NCBI GenBank assembly: GCA_963706905.1
Contig: CAVPNY010000018.1
Coordinates: 1-64,000, forward strand
Length of the DNA stretch: 64,000 nt
From: CAVPNY01 sp963706905
GTDB lineage: Bacteria > Chloroflexota > Anaerolineae > Anaerolineales > UBA4823
Reading direction: 5' to 3'
A model generated the notes under the pieces. That model saw nothing but the letters and a program-made list of their open reading frames with translations, searched no databases and was not told where the DNA came from. Below, piece by piece: positions 17,972 to 26,499 of the stretch; within the stretch, counting starts at the first letter, position 1; each line of letters begins with the position of its first letter. The position numbers were made by a program, and so were the translations under genes.

Positions 17972-19852
17972 GTCTAATCACAAATGACAAATTCTGCATG
18001 ACGCGCACCGGTCAGTTACGGCTGAACCATTGGCGGCGTCCGTTGCGGTTACGTGCTTCCGACACTGAACAAAGGGTGTACTCTGCATCAGAAGAATCTG
18101 AGTGCGGAGGCAGCCATGAAATGCCAGTGGAAAATCTATCGGGAAGTACAGGAATCCCCAAACGGACTGAGCCGATGGGATCGGGCCTATCTCTTAGTGC
18201 TGGAGATAGCTCGCTCTGTCGAAGCGACACAGACGAAAACGAGTCTGGAGGTGCAACATGCGAGTAGCGATTTATGCACGGGTCTCGACCCTGCGCCAAG
18301 CCCAAGCCCAAACGATCGAGCAACAATTGGAACGGTTGATGAGCTATGTCAGCCAACAGGGGTGGGATTTGCCAGGGGAGAACATCTTTCGAGATGATGG
18401 TCGCAGTGGTGCGAGCCTCAACCGACCTGGTCTGGACGGTTTGCGAGACAGAATCGCAGCCAGAGAGATCGATTGCCTTGTGATGACCGAGCCAGATCGT
18501 CTGGCTCGGAACTATGTTCACCAGATGTTGCTGATGGAAGAATGGGAGAAATAAGGTTGTCAGGTCGAGTTTCTGGATCGTCCGATCAGCCAGGATCCGC
18601 ATGACCAATTGGTTCTGCAAATCCGAGGTGCGGTTGCAGAATACGAACGTACTCTGATTGCTGACCGGATGCGTCGCGGGCGTCAGGCTAAATACCGAGC
18701 CGGGGTTTTGTTGCCGTGGACCAAACCGGTTTATGGGTTTCAGGTCGATCCAGATCACCCCAGAGACCCTACCAAAGTTACGATCGACGAAACGGAAGCG
18801 TCTGTCGTGCGTGAGATGTTTACATTTTATCTGCAAGAAGACACCTCCCTCTACGGATTGGTCAAGCATTTGTATGAAATGGGTATCCCTGCACCCCAGG
18901 GTGGCAAATACTGGAACACAGCAACCGCACGAGGTATCCTGACCAATCCCGCGTATACGGGTCGAGTTTACGTAGGACGTACCCGCATGGTCCAACCTCG
19001 CCTGCGCCGTTCGGCCACCCATCCAGTTGGCAGGCCAAATGGAAGCCATACTCCAGTCCCCTCGGAAGAATGGATCCCGGTTGCAAATATTCCAGCTATC
19101 ATTGAGTTGCAGCAGTTTGAGCAGATCCAGGCCAAGTTGTCCCACAACCAACAGATTGCTAGCCGCAATAACACTGCCCATGAATACCTGTTGAGGGGTT
19201 TGGTGAGCTGCGGTGGATGCAACCTCAGTTGCACAGCGCGCCAACTGCATCCTGGCTATGCATACTATGTATGTCGGGGAAAGACGGATGTGGTTCACAC
19301 CCATCTCCACCAGCGTTGTCTTCTCGATACATCCCTGCCCACCAGTTGGATGAGCTGGTCTGGAACGATTTGTGTGAGGTCCTGAAGCATCCTGAAATCA
19401 TCACAGTTGCTTTGCAAAGAGCGCAAGGGGGCCACTGGCTCCCGCAAGAGTTGCAAGCCCGTCGCGAAAATTTGCGCCGTGGACAGGTAGCTTTTCAGAC
19501 CCAACTGGATCGGCTCACCGAAGCTTACCTGAACAGTGTCATCCCATTGCCCGAGTACCAACGCCGACGAGCCGATCTGGATGGCAAGCGTCAAGGCATG
19601 GAGGACTTAGAAAAGCAGCTTATCCATCAGGTAGTCCGACAAAACGAACTCGCCGGCTTGGCAGCTTCTATCGAGGATTTCTGCCGCCGTGTCCAAATCG
19701 GGCTGGAGAATGCTAACTTTGAACAGAAACGGAAACTGGTAGAATTGCTCATTGACCGGGTAGTTGTCAAAGATGGAAATGTCGAGATCCGATATGTGAT
19801 CCCTACCAGCTCTTCTAGCGAACACGTCCATTTTTGTCATTTGCGTAAAGAC
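17972..19852. mobile_element. Serine-recombinase element inserted in the transposase gene
   Basis: The 1881-bp segment carries a small ORF and a large serine recombinase and sits exactly between the two halves of the transposase. Its ends are imperfect 20-bp inverted repeats (17972-17991 and 19833-19852; 16 of 20 identical, shared core CAAATGACAAA). The transposase halves overlap by about one codon (VE then IEE). The boundaries are inferred from transposase continuity and the repeats. Confidence 0.7.
18116..18397 (+). CDS. Small ORF preceding the serine recombinase
   Basis: 93 aa, starting KCQWKIYREVQESPNGLSRWDRAYLLVLEIARS. GGAGG lies 5 nt before the ATG. It overlaps the recombinase start by about 140 nt in another frame. 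I recall similar short proteins with a RWDRAY motif upstream of recombinase genes in related elements, but no function is known to me. The far C-terminal part may not be conserved. Confidence 0.45.
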   Translation: MKCQWKIYREVQESPNGLSRWDRAYLLVLEIARSVEATQTKTSLEVQHASSDLCTGLDPAPSPSPNDRATIGTVDELCQPTGVGFARGEHLSR

Positions 19853-19855
19853 TAT
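18258..19855 (+). pseudogene. Large serine recombinase, inactivated
   Basis: The resolvase catalytic domain starts MRVAIYARVSTLRQAQAQT; the Ser in YARVST is the nucleophile, and the DGRSGASLNRPGL and DRLARN motifs follow. Then come the recombinase domain (GQAKYRAG, NPAYTGRVYVG), a zinc-ribbon region (LVSCGGCNLSC...YYVCRGK) and a coiled-coil C-terminus. Two lesions are visible: a TAA at 18552-18554 where EEWEK-stop-GCQVEF implies a lost Tyr, and a frameshift near 19300-19320. GGAGG is 6 nt before the ATG. The final frame runs on to 20455 through antisense transposase sequence, so the native stop is gone. Confidence 0.85.
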
Positions 19856-20443
19856 TTCCACCCACATCCTGCGAGCGTAGTAGGAGAGGGTCATCTGACG
19901 ATCCGGCAGATTGGTTGCCAGGCACCAAGGCTCCTTTTCGCCGATTTCCCAGTGCGCCAGCAAGTTGACCGGGTAGATATGTTTCTCCGCCAGGTAGCAC
20001 TGGCCCAACCAAAGGCTTTGACCGGGCTTGCGTACCAAGCTGCCGAAGTCTTGCCAACCGGGCTGGGCATTCAACCAGACGTGCGTGCTGGTCTTTTGGC
20101 GCAAAACATAGAACCAACGCCAGCTATCCAATTGACGCAACACTTCCACTGGTCCGAATTCGGTGTCGCCGATCAGAAAGACCGCCGCCCCTTTGGGGAG
20201 CAGTTGGCGAACATAGGTGAGCAATGCCAATTGCTTTCCAGCCGTACTGTGGCCACGAACGTGTTTGACCCAAGTCCAGGCGATCGGAATGGATCGTTTC
20301 CGATAGGCCAGGCAGACAATCAGCAACTGATGTCCAAATCCGATCTTCGTCCCATCCACGATCAGACGAATCTCGCCAAGACTGCGGAATTGGGCTTCCA
20401 ACCATTGCCGGGCGATGGGTGCGTACCACTCTCGATCGAGCAT
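19853..20443 (-). pseudogene. N-terminal part of the split IS4-like transposase
   Basis: Contains LIVDGTKIGFGHQLLIVCLA (first catalytic Asp), FLIGDTEFGPVEVLRQL (second Asp) and ends YYARRMWVE at the recombinase insertion. A stop codon lies just before the first ATG and the usual N-terminal region is not recognisable upstream, so the gene was already 5'-truncated or decayed. Confidence 0.78.
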
Positions 20444-20638
20444 CGATTATCCTGACATATAGAAAGAATTACTTCCCGAAAATTCATTTCCTATCAATGC
20501 GCAATTCTACCTGGCGTGTGCGAATAAGCTGAAGAATTGACGAAGTGGTCCGGGCTGCTGAGAACACCTTAATGGATCAAAATATGCTGAGTTTGCTTCT
20601 CAATATCAGTTTCGAGAAATTATGACGGTTTACTTAAT

Positions 20639-21097
20639 GGTTTTATCGCAATAGTTGATTTTGAAGGTCCTATTCATCGCAATGTTGCAAAGAAACGAGT
20701 AGCCGATGCATTCAATGTAAGAATAGGTAATAAAGTAAATGACCGATTAGACTTGGCGATAACTTACGGGGTGAGGAATGGCAATATTAGGCTTGATGGT
20801 TTATTTCCTTTGTCTTCGAAAATGACGGAAATTCCTCTAAGATTACACAGAGAAGGCGAGCCTGAAAGAAGAATTGAGGAAATCCATCCCCAGGAAATTG
20901 ATGCAGGTGTAACTGAGTGTGTCAAGAACTCAATGAGTATTGGTTTGGAAGATGTGGTTGTTGAAACTGCTAAATTGTTCGGTCTTAGAGCAACCAAGAA
21001 AGTTTCCGAGAACATTGAACGAAGAATAACCTATTTACTTCAAGTAAAAAAACTAGACGTAAAAGTGGACAATATTATAATGTCCAATCACTTATAA
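20639..21097 (+). pseudogene. DUF3320-type C-terminus of the broken helicase, part 2
   Basis: Reads GFIAIVDFEGPIHRNVAKKR...RLDLAITYGVRNGNIRLDGLF...EIHPQEIDAGVTECVKNS and ends naturally at 21097. This matches the DUF3320 domain that closes DUF4011-type helicases. The same gene's nuclease part lies before the transposase insertion. Possible upstream residues (20580-20640, KYAEFASQYQFREIMT) are in another frame, so a further frameshift is likely. Confidence 0.68.
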
Positions 21098-21164
21098 GGA
21101 TGAAACTATTAATTATTGAAGAAGATAACTTCACTAAATGCCGTTCTTTGAGAAATACTTAGTA

Positions 21165-21197
21165 TTAGTATATCGTTATATAGCGGTATAATGATAT
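21165..21197 (+). promoter_or_regulatory. Promoter and palindromic operator of the toxin-antitoxin pair
   Basis: TTAGTA (21165-21170) and TATAAT (21187-21192) are 16 nt apart. An inverted repeat with 11-bp arms (21170-21180 and 21187-21197, 10 of 11 matching, 6-nt spacer) covers the -10 box. This is the expected layout for autorepression by a ribbon-helix-helix antitoxin. Confidence 0.6.
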
Positions 21198-21214
21198 ACA
21201 AAAGATGCGCCACC

Positions 21215-21478
21215 ATGAAAATGATCTCATTACGATTAGACCCTGAACAATATAAGCGCTTGCGAGTGCTTTCCTTTGTTAAAGATCAGCCTATGTCCAA
21301 AATGATTCGGGAAGCCATCGACCTGTATATCACTACTGCTGCAGAGATTAAGCCAGGACAGGAATGGTTTTGGGCGGAGGCCTGGCAGGCTGCCGAGAAA
21401 GAGGTTGAAACCGAATTAGCAGCCAGTAATTATGAAACCTTTGACACCATGGAAGCTTTCTTGAAAGGCCTGGAATAA
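21215..21478 (+). CDS. Ribbon-helix-helix antitoxin
   Basis: 87 aa. MKMISLRLDPEQYKRLRVLS is a ribbon-helix-helix DNA-binding start and PMSKMIREAIDLYI completes it; the acidic C-terminus would bind the toxin. ATG 21215 is about 15 nt after the predicted transcription start; the earlier in-frame start at 21191 would overlap the -10 box. The partner gene begins 3 nt after the stop. Confidence 0.82.
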   Translation: MKMISLRLDPEQYKRLRVLSFVKDQPMSKMIREAIDLYITTAAEIKPGQEWFWAEAWQAAEKEVETELAASNYETFDTMEAFLKGLE

Positions 21479-21481
21479 CCC

Positions 21482-21760
21482 TTGAAGCATCGTCGAACGC
21501 CCCGCTTCACGAAGGCGTTTGCGGAGATGCCGCCGGAGGTCAAGGAGCAAGCCCGGAAAGCTTTCCTGCTTTTTCATGATAATCTCTCCCATCCGAGTCT
21601 CAATATTGAGAGAATAGAAGGGTATCCTGGCGTTTGGTCAGGCAGGATCAGCCAAAAGTATCGCTGGACATTCTATTTTGAAGAAGATCTGGACACGGGA
21701 GATCGGATCTGCGTTCACAGAATGATTGGGGGACATGAAGAAGTATATCGTAAGCCTTAG
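21482..21760 (+). CDS. RelE/ParE-superfamily toxin
   Basis: 92 aa, TTG start 3 nt after the antitoxin. HRRTPRFTKAFAEMPPEVKE, LNIERIEGYPGVWSGRIS and YRWTFYFEED match the compact RelE/ParE fold; RelE members cleave mRNA on the ribosome and ParE members poison gyrase. The sequence alone does not decide between the two. Confidence 0.78.
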   Translation: MKHRRTPRFTKAFAEMPPEVKEQARKAFLLFHDNLSHPSLNIERIEGYPGVWSGRISQKYRWTFYFEEDLDTGDRICVHRMIGGHEEVYRKP

Positions 21761-21816
21761 AAAGAGAATGCCTCTTTCCCCAATCACTTGCCTCGGATTG
21801 TGATATAAATAGCGAA

Positions 21817-22581
21817 TTGAACTACCTGCCTTTCTATGTGATCTATATTGTGGCTGCGGCAATTGCCCTCCTCTCGATTGAGGTGGGTTGGCGCATTGGC
21901 AATTATCGACGGCAGCATTACGAGTTAGAGGGGAAAGCGCCCATCAGCGCGGCAGTGGGGGCGACTCTGGGTTTGCTGGCTTTCCTATTGGCCTTCACCT
22001 TCAGTATGGCCGCAAACCGATTTGACACCCGCAAGCAAATGGTTCTGCAGGAGGCCAACGCCATCGGCACCACCTATCTGCGCGCCGATTTCCTACCGGA
22101 ACAAACACGGGATGAGGTGCGCGGCTTGTTGCGCGAATATGTGGCCCATCGCGCCGGAGGATTGGCATCGATCATTCCCCAGGAGGGAATGGAAAAAACA
22201 GCCGGGCTACTGAACCAGTTGTGGGCGATCTCTGCCATTGCAGCCAATGCACACGACTCAGAAGCAACCGCTCTTTATATTGAAAGCCTTAACCAGATGA
22301 TCGATCTCGACGCGTCCCGGATAACAGCTCTTCGAAACCGCATACCCCAGAGCATCTGGTTTATGCTAACCATCGTGACCTTTTTTTCTCTTTCCTCTAT
22401 GGGATACCAATTTGGTTTGACAGGTATCCGCAGTTGGCCAGTCACAATCCTGCTGGTGATTGTATTCACCACAGTCATCACGCTGATCGCCGACCTGGAT
22501 CGGCCGCAAGCGGGATTGATCCAGGTCAGCCAGCAACCCCTGCTTGACTTGCTCAATCAAATCAACCCACCGGCGCCTTAA
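21817..22581 (+). CDS. DUF4239 (bestrophin-like) membrane protein
   Basis: 254 aa with paired helices at the N-terminus (YVIYIVAAAIALLSIEVGW, AVGATLGLLAFLLAFTFSMA) and at the C-terminus (SIWFMLTIVTFFSLSSMGY, VTILLVIVFTTVITLIADL). The central soluble part (RFDTRKQMVLQEANAIGTTY, DLDRPQAG near the end) is typical of DUF4239. The start is a TTG with no clear ribosome-binding site. Possible anion channel by analogy with bestrophins, unproven. Confidence 0.8.
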   Translation: MNYLPFYVIYIVAAAIALLSIEVGWRIGNYRRQHYELEGKAPISAAVGATLGLLAFLLAFTFSMAANRFDTRKQMVLQEANAIGTTYLRADFLPEQTRDEVRGLLREYVAHRAGGLASIIPQEGMEKTAGLLNQLWAISAIAANAHDSEATALYIESLNQMIDLDASRITALRNRIPQSIWFMLTIVTFFSLSSMGYQFGLTGIRSWPVTILLVIVFTTVITLIADLDRPQAGLIQVSQQPLLDLLNQINPPAP

Positions 22582-22608
22582 GGACAACCCTGAAGTGTAT
22601 TGATTGTC

Positions 22609-22965
22609 CTAGAGCGTGATGACCTTATCCGCCTTCCATTGCGCCTCGAGAATATCCCCCATCCCCCCGACGATGCCGACCTGAACCTTATCGACCAGGT
22701 TGAAATAGTTCAGACAGGTCTGGCAGACGATCAAGCGGACGCCGTGCGTCTCCAGGGTTTTCAATTCTTCAATCACGGGTGAGTCTTCAACGACCAGCTT
22801 GACGCCATCTGTGTAGAAGCAAATCGCGGCGGGTAAGGTTCCATTGGCATCTAGCAATTTCAGGTAAGTGGCGATCAGTTTACGCTGCAAGGGCAGCTCA
22901 GCCGATCCCATGCCTTCCCGGCTAATCAGGATCACGGTGTTGGATTGGAGTGGAGAGTTGAGCAT
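22609..22965 (-). CDS. YedF-like DsrE-family protein (selenium metabolism)
   Basis: 118 aa. LISREGMGSAELPLQRKLI, ICFYTDGVKLVVEDSPVIEE and VRLIVCQTCLNYFNLVDKVQ closely follow the C-terminal DsrE-like domain of YedF, a sulfurtransferase-like protein whose phylogenetic distribution tracks selenium use. The CxxC in VCQTCLNYF is conserved in that family. The N-terminal TusA/SirA-like domain of classical YedF is absent. GGAGAT lies 5 nt before the ATG. A decayed 3' copy lies at 13342-13397. The link to the window's selenoprotein is inferred. Confidence 0.7.
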   Translation of the reverse strand: MLNSPLQSNTVILISREGMGSAELPLQRKLIATYLKLLDANGTLPAAICFYTDGVKLVVEDSPVIEELKTLETHGVRLIVCQTCLNYFNLVDKVQVGIVGGMGDILEAQWKADKVITL

Positions 22966-22989
22966 AGTATATCTCCGTGACTTGAAAGG

Positions 22990-23835
22990 TTATCCAATTT
23001 TCCAGGTAATGATGAACAAGATCGTAAACAACGTGCTGACCACCAATTGGCGGATGCCGATGGCGGTCGGTTTACAGCCGACAGCCGGGCGCAGCGTGCC
23101 CCAGATCGTCTCAGCCCATTGCAGGGCATAGGGGATGAAGAGCAGGGTGGGGGTGACGTTTGCCAGGGAAAGCCCAATGGACAGCAGCAGGTTGAACGAG
23201 GTGTAGAGCAGGGCGCGCCGGGCGGATTTAATGCGCATAGATGTTGGTGGGATTGCTTGCCACTCGCGCTGCTCCAGCCGCAGGTAGGCATACACGATGG
23301 AAGCGGCTGACTGCAGCCAGGTGAGCGCCAGCAGCAGCCAGCCGGTGGGCTCTGCGCTGCCCACGCCGACCCAGTAGCCAGCCGGGGCGGCTAATGCCAG
23401 CACGCCGCTGCCGACGATCTCCACACCCAACTGGCGGCGCTCGGCGCGCCGGCTCACCAGGTACAGGTGCCAGGCGAAGACCGGGACGCCCGGCAGCGCC
23501 AGGATCAGCAGGTAGGCATACCCGTGTGATATCAGGCCAACCAGGGCCAGCAGGGCGATTAACCCATAGATGCCCATCCAGAACCAGGCGGCTGGCAGGT
23601 CGCGTTTCGAGCGTCGTCCGCTGTACATCTTGACAACCATGCTGGTTGGCTGGCGGATTAAGAAGGCTGCCAGGGAGGCAATGATCAGGTAGAGCGAAGC
23701 CAGCGACCAATTTCCTCCGGCAAACAGGCCGATCAGCAAGGGGCTGAATAAAAATACCCACGATCCGTGATCGGAAGGCAGGGCAACATGGCGCTTGAAG
23801 AGGGTCGAAAAGCTAAGAGTTTGTTCTATTGCCAT
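22990..23835 (-). CDS. YwiC-like membrane protein
   Basis: 281 aa, about eight hydrophobic segments. The N-terminal LPSDHGSWVFLFSPLLIG motif (His-Gly before the first helix) and AAFLIRQPTSMVVK match the YwiC-like family, often found with anaerobic respiratory genes. Function is not established. It is 24 nt upstream of the YedF-like gene on the same strand, so the two are probably co-transcribed. Confidence 0.8.
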   Translation of the reverse strand: MAIEQTLSFSTLFKRHVALPSDHGSWVFLFSPLLIGLFAGGNWSLASLYLIIASLAAFLIRQPTSMVVKMYSGRRSKRDLPAAWFWMGIYGLIALLALVGLISHGYAYLLILALPGVPVFAWHLYLVSRRAERRQLGVEIVGSGVLALAAPAGYWVGVGSAEPTGWLLLALTWLQSAASIVYAYLRLEQREWQAIPPTSMRIKSARRALLYTSFNLLLSIGLSLANVTPTLLFIPYALQWAETIWGTLRPAVGCKPTAIGIRQLVVSTLFTILFIITWKIG

Positions 23836-23899
23836 GAGTTGATTATAGCCCAGGGATCTCTGCCTGGCAGGGGATCAGTGTGCTTAATTTGAGGTGATC

Positions 23900-24487
23900 T
23901 TAATCAAGATCGGAGGCTAGCTCGTCCGCACCGATTTCGATCATCTCTCGGCGGGCGAGCAGATGAGCCAGACGCAGCGGTGGCTGGCGGCGCGCCGCCA
24001 GGTACAGGTGGACTGGCGGGGGCAGGTATTCCAGTAGAAAGGCGATGGTCTGGTGGATTTCCGGATCGTCGATGCGATGATAATCGTCCAAGATCAGAGC
24101 GAATTCACCGGGAGCCTGGGCAAGCGTGTTGAGCAAATCGATTAAATAGTCTTCGGTGGAGATAGATTGCAAGAAGTCCGACTCGGCAGGAAGCGGGAGC
24201 TTCACATGCTGAGAGGCGAGGCGTATCCAACGATCGAACTCGGCGTCGATGCCGGCAATGGCTGAGACGAGATGTGGAAGGAATACCGAGAGCGAGTTAT
24301 CCTGGTCGGTCAGGCTGGCCCAGGCTAGTGGTCTCAGCCCGCTGCTTAACCTCCATGCCGCCCACTGGCGTAGCCAGCGGGTCTTGCCCGAGCCTGCCGG
24401 CGCGACGATGAGCACCAGCCGATAGTACATTCCGGCTTCGAGCCTGGTCAGGGCGGAGGGGATGGGGCGTGCTGCGGACCAGGGCAT
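23900..24487 (-). pseudogene. Truncated MalT-type STAND ATPase fragment
   Basis: 195 aa. Walker A is APAGSGKTRWLRQW, Walker B is FALILDDYHRIDDPEIHQT; HLYLAARRQPPLRLAHLLARR is the following sensor segment. These match the first third of MalT-type LuxR regulators such as the one at 26500-29287. The protein ends abruptly after ADELASDLD with no arm, TPR or helix-turn-helix region, so it is most likely a truncated remnant. Confidence 0.7.
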
Positions 24488-24585
24488 GGCTATTCACCGG
24501 AGGAACAAATCGATTTGAGAGCAGTTGGGTGCGGCGGGGACGCTTGTCTGGTACACCCGCTGCACCCAACTCAGCACCATCGAAC

Positions 24586-24762
24586 TCAGATCAGCCTGGC
24601 CAGGATTACTGCCGCAACAAAGGGAAGCAGCGCCAGTAAGGCCAGGGCCGGATGGCCGCGGCGGGTCTGGTTGCGGCTGTCCCACGAGAACAGGTAGATC
24701 GCCAGCCCGAAACACAGGATGCAGCTGGCGAGCAACACCCCCACACACAGGGCGGGATTCAA
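24586..24762 (-). CDS. Small two-helix membrane protein downstream of the ABC permease
   Basis: 58 aa starting with a TTG that overlaps the permease stop (TTGA). Two hydrophobic stretches (CVGVLLASCILCFGLAIYLF and ALALLALLPFVAAVILARLI) flank a polar SWDSRNQTRRGH loop. The overlap suggests translational coupling and a role as an accessory of the transporter. No family is recognised. Confidence 0.5.
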   Translation of the reverse strand: MNPALCVGVLLASCILCFGLAIYLFSWDSRNQTRRGHPALALLALLPFVAAVILARLI

Positions 24763-25400
24763 AAGAGTTCCTGCCCATAGGCCAGGCCCAGGTAAGCCTG
24801 CATGGCCTGCGTGGTGGGGAAAATGGCAGCGATCGGTTGGAATGCTTCGGGCAGGATTTCAATCGGCAGCATCATCCCACCTAGCAACATAGATGGCAAG
24901 AAGATCAGTTGCGTATATAGCACGACCGAGCGTCCGCTGGTGGCGATCACCCCGATCAGCATTCCAATTGATCCAAAAGTTGCAGCAGACAGCAATGTAA
25001 TTAGGGTGAAAGCCAGCCAGTTCTTAGGCATGCTGCTGTCGAAGATCGGGGCGGTGAGAACGATAATGGCTGAAACGATCAGCGTGTGGAAGATGGTAGA
25101 CATGGCTGGGATCGACAGGATCGATAAGGCTGGCACGCCATTTATCTTGAAGGAGCGGTAGATGCCCGCCTCGCGCGAATCCACCAGCGGATTAGGTAAG
25201 CCAAGCAGATTGCTGGCCATGATGGCGAAGACCACCATCGCCGGAACGAGCGTATCTTTGAATCCCGGATTAATTTGAGTCATGATCAATCCCATCATGG
25301 CATAAAAGCCCAATGGGAACAGGTAATTCATCAGCATGGCTGTCGGGTTGCGCAGTCCGGTTTTGAACTCGAAAGCGAGATGGGTGATAAAGGCGGTCAT
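24759..25400 (-). CDS. ABC-2 type transporter permease
   Basis: 213 aa, about six membrane segments. TAFITHLAFEFKTGLRNPTA followed by MLMNYLFPLGFYAMMGLIMT and a C-terminal FLPSMLLGGMMLPIEILPEAF segment are typical ABC-2 export permease features. Its ATG overlaps the ATPase stop by 4 nt (ATGA), so the two form an exporter. The substrate is unknown; nearby regulators suggest drug or peptide export. Confidence 0.87.
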   Translation of the reverse strand: MTAFITHLAFEFKTGLRNPTAMLMNYLFPLGFYAMMGLIMTQINPGFKDTLVPAMVVFAIMASNLLGLPNPLVDSREAGIYRSFKINGVPALSILSIPAMSTIFHTLIVSAIIVLTAPIFDSSMPKNWLAFTLITLLSAATFGSIGMLIGVIATSGRSVVLYTQLIFLPSMLLGGMMLPIEILPEAFQPIAAIFPTTQAMQAYLGLAYGQELF

Positions 25401-26314
25401 TGGGCATCTCCAGGTGTTGTGATCTCCAGAAAGCGTTCTTCTAATGTAGGGCGTTCGACGCGCAGGTCGATTAATTTATCACCTTCGGTATGGAGGTAAT
25501 CCAGGATCGCCGATACTGTTGGACCTGGGTCGGCACTAAAGTAGATTGTGTAGTCATCCAGGACTGATTTCTTAGCCACTGCCGGGAAGCTTGCGCCGTT
25601 TCTTTCCAGCAAGGATTGCTCCGTGCGCACCGAAACCTTGGTGAAACCCGAGCCAGTGGCGGTCAGCTCGATCGGGGAACCGGTGGCGACGATCTTGCCG
25701 CGCAGCAGGATCGACACCCGATCAGCCAGCTTTTCGGCCTCCGCCATATCATGGGTGGCCAGGATGATCGTGCGGCCTTGTGTTCTAAGCTCCTGCATCA
25801 GCGTGTGCAGCTCGGTGCGTGTGGCCACATCCAGCCCAGCGGTGGGCTCGTCCAGGATGATCACCGGTGGATCATGGGCAACCGCCAGAGATAAGGCCAG
25901 GCGGCGCTGCTGTCCAGTGGAGAGCTGGCTGTATTTCGTGCGGCGCTTTTCCTGCAAACCCAGGCGGTCGAGCAGATCATAGCGGGGCGCGACGCCGTGG
26001 TAGGCGCTGAAGAATTTCATCGCTTCGTCCACGGTCATATCTGCCGGCAGCCCGGAGGTCTGCAACTGCACACCGATCAGCTTGTTGAGCTTATGCGGCT
26101 CGCGGGATGGATCCACGCCCAGGATGTTGAGCTGACCGCCATCGCCGTTGCGGATGCCTTCCAGGCACTCCAGGGTGGTAGTTTTACCGGCGCCATTCGG
26201 CCCAAGCAGGCCGAAGATCTCACCCCGGCTTACCGTGAAGCTGACCCCTGAGACAGCGACAAAGTCCCCGTAGGCTTTGCGAAAGTCGGTTACGGTAAGA
26301 ACATTTTCATCCAT
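25397..26314 (-). CDS. ABC transporter ATP-binding protein
   Basis: 305 aa. Walker A LLGPNGAGKTTTLECLEG, Q-loop GVQLQTSGLP, signature LSTGQQRRLALSLA, Walker B VIILDEPTAGLD, and switch LATHDMAEAEKLADR. A ~90-residue C-terminal extension with TLEERFLEIT is typical of DrrA/CcmA-type exporters. ATG 26314 is chosen because GGAGG lies 7 nt upstream; the frame is open for a further 31 codons without support. Confidence 0.93.
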   Translation of the reverse strand: MDENVLTVTDFRKAYGDFVAVSGVSFTVSRGEIFGLLGPNGAGKTTTLECLEGIRNGDGGQLNILGVDPSREPHKLNKLIGVQLQTSGLPADMTVDEAMKFFSAYHGVAPRYDLLDRLGLQEKRRTKYSQLSTGQQRRLALSLAVAHDPPVIILDEPTAGLDVATRTELHTLMQELRTQGRTIILATHDMAEAEKLADRVSILLRGKIVATGSPIELTATGSGFTKVSVRTEQSLLERNGASFPAVAKKSVLDDYTIYFSADPGPTVSAILDYLHTEGDKLIDLRVERPTLEERFLEITTPGDAQ

Positions 26315-26499
26315 TTGAATGCCTCCGATTCTTGATAAGTGAATAAGGACCGCGATTATTCCGACACTGCCAGTATACGCGCGGGTTTTCAACCTGTGAT
26401 GCCCCAAAAGGGGGAATCACGCGGGTGGTTGTATCGGGATGGTTGGTCACCCAAAAGGGTGAGTTGTATGGAAGGGTGATTGGAGGGCAGGCGGGGTTG

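Noticed and set aside
17690..20560. Outer ends of the older IS4-like element
   Set aside because: Only a weak GATAGGAAA match could be found at both sides, so no boundary is claimed.
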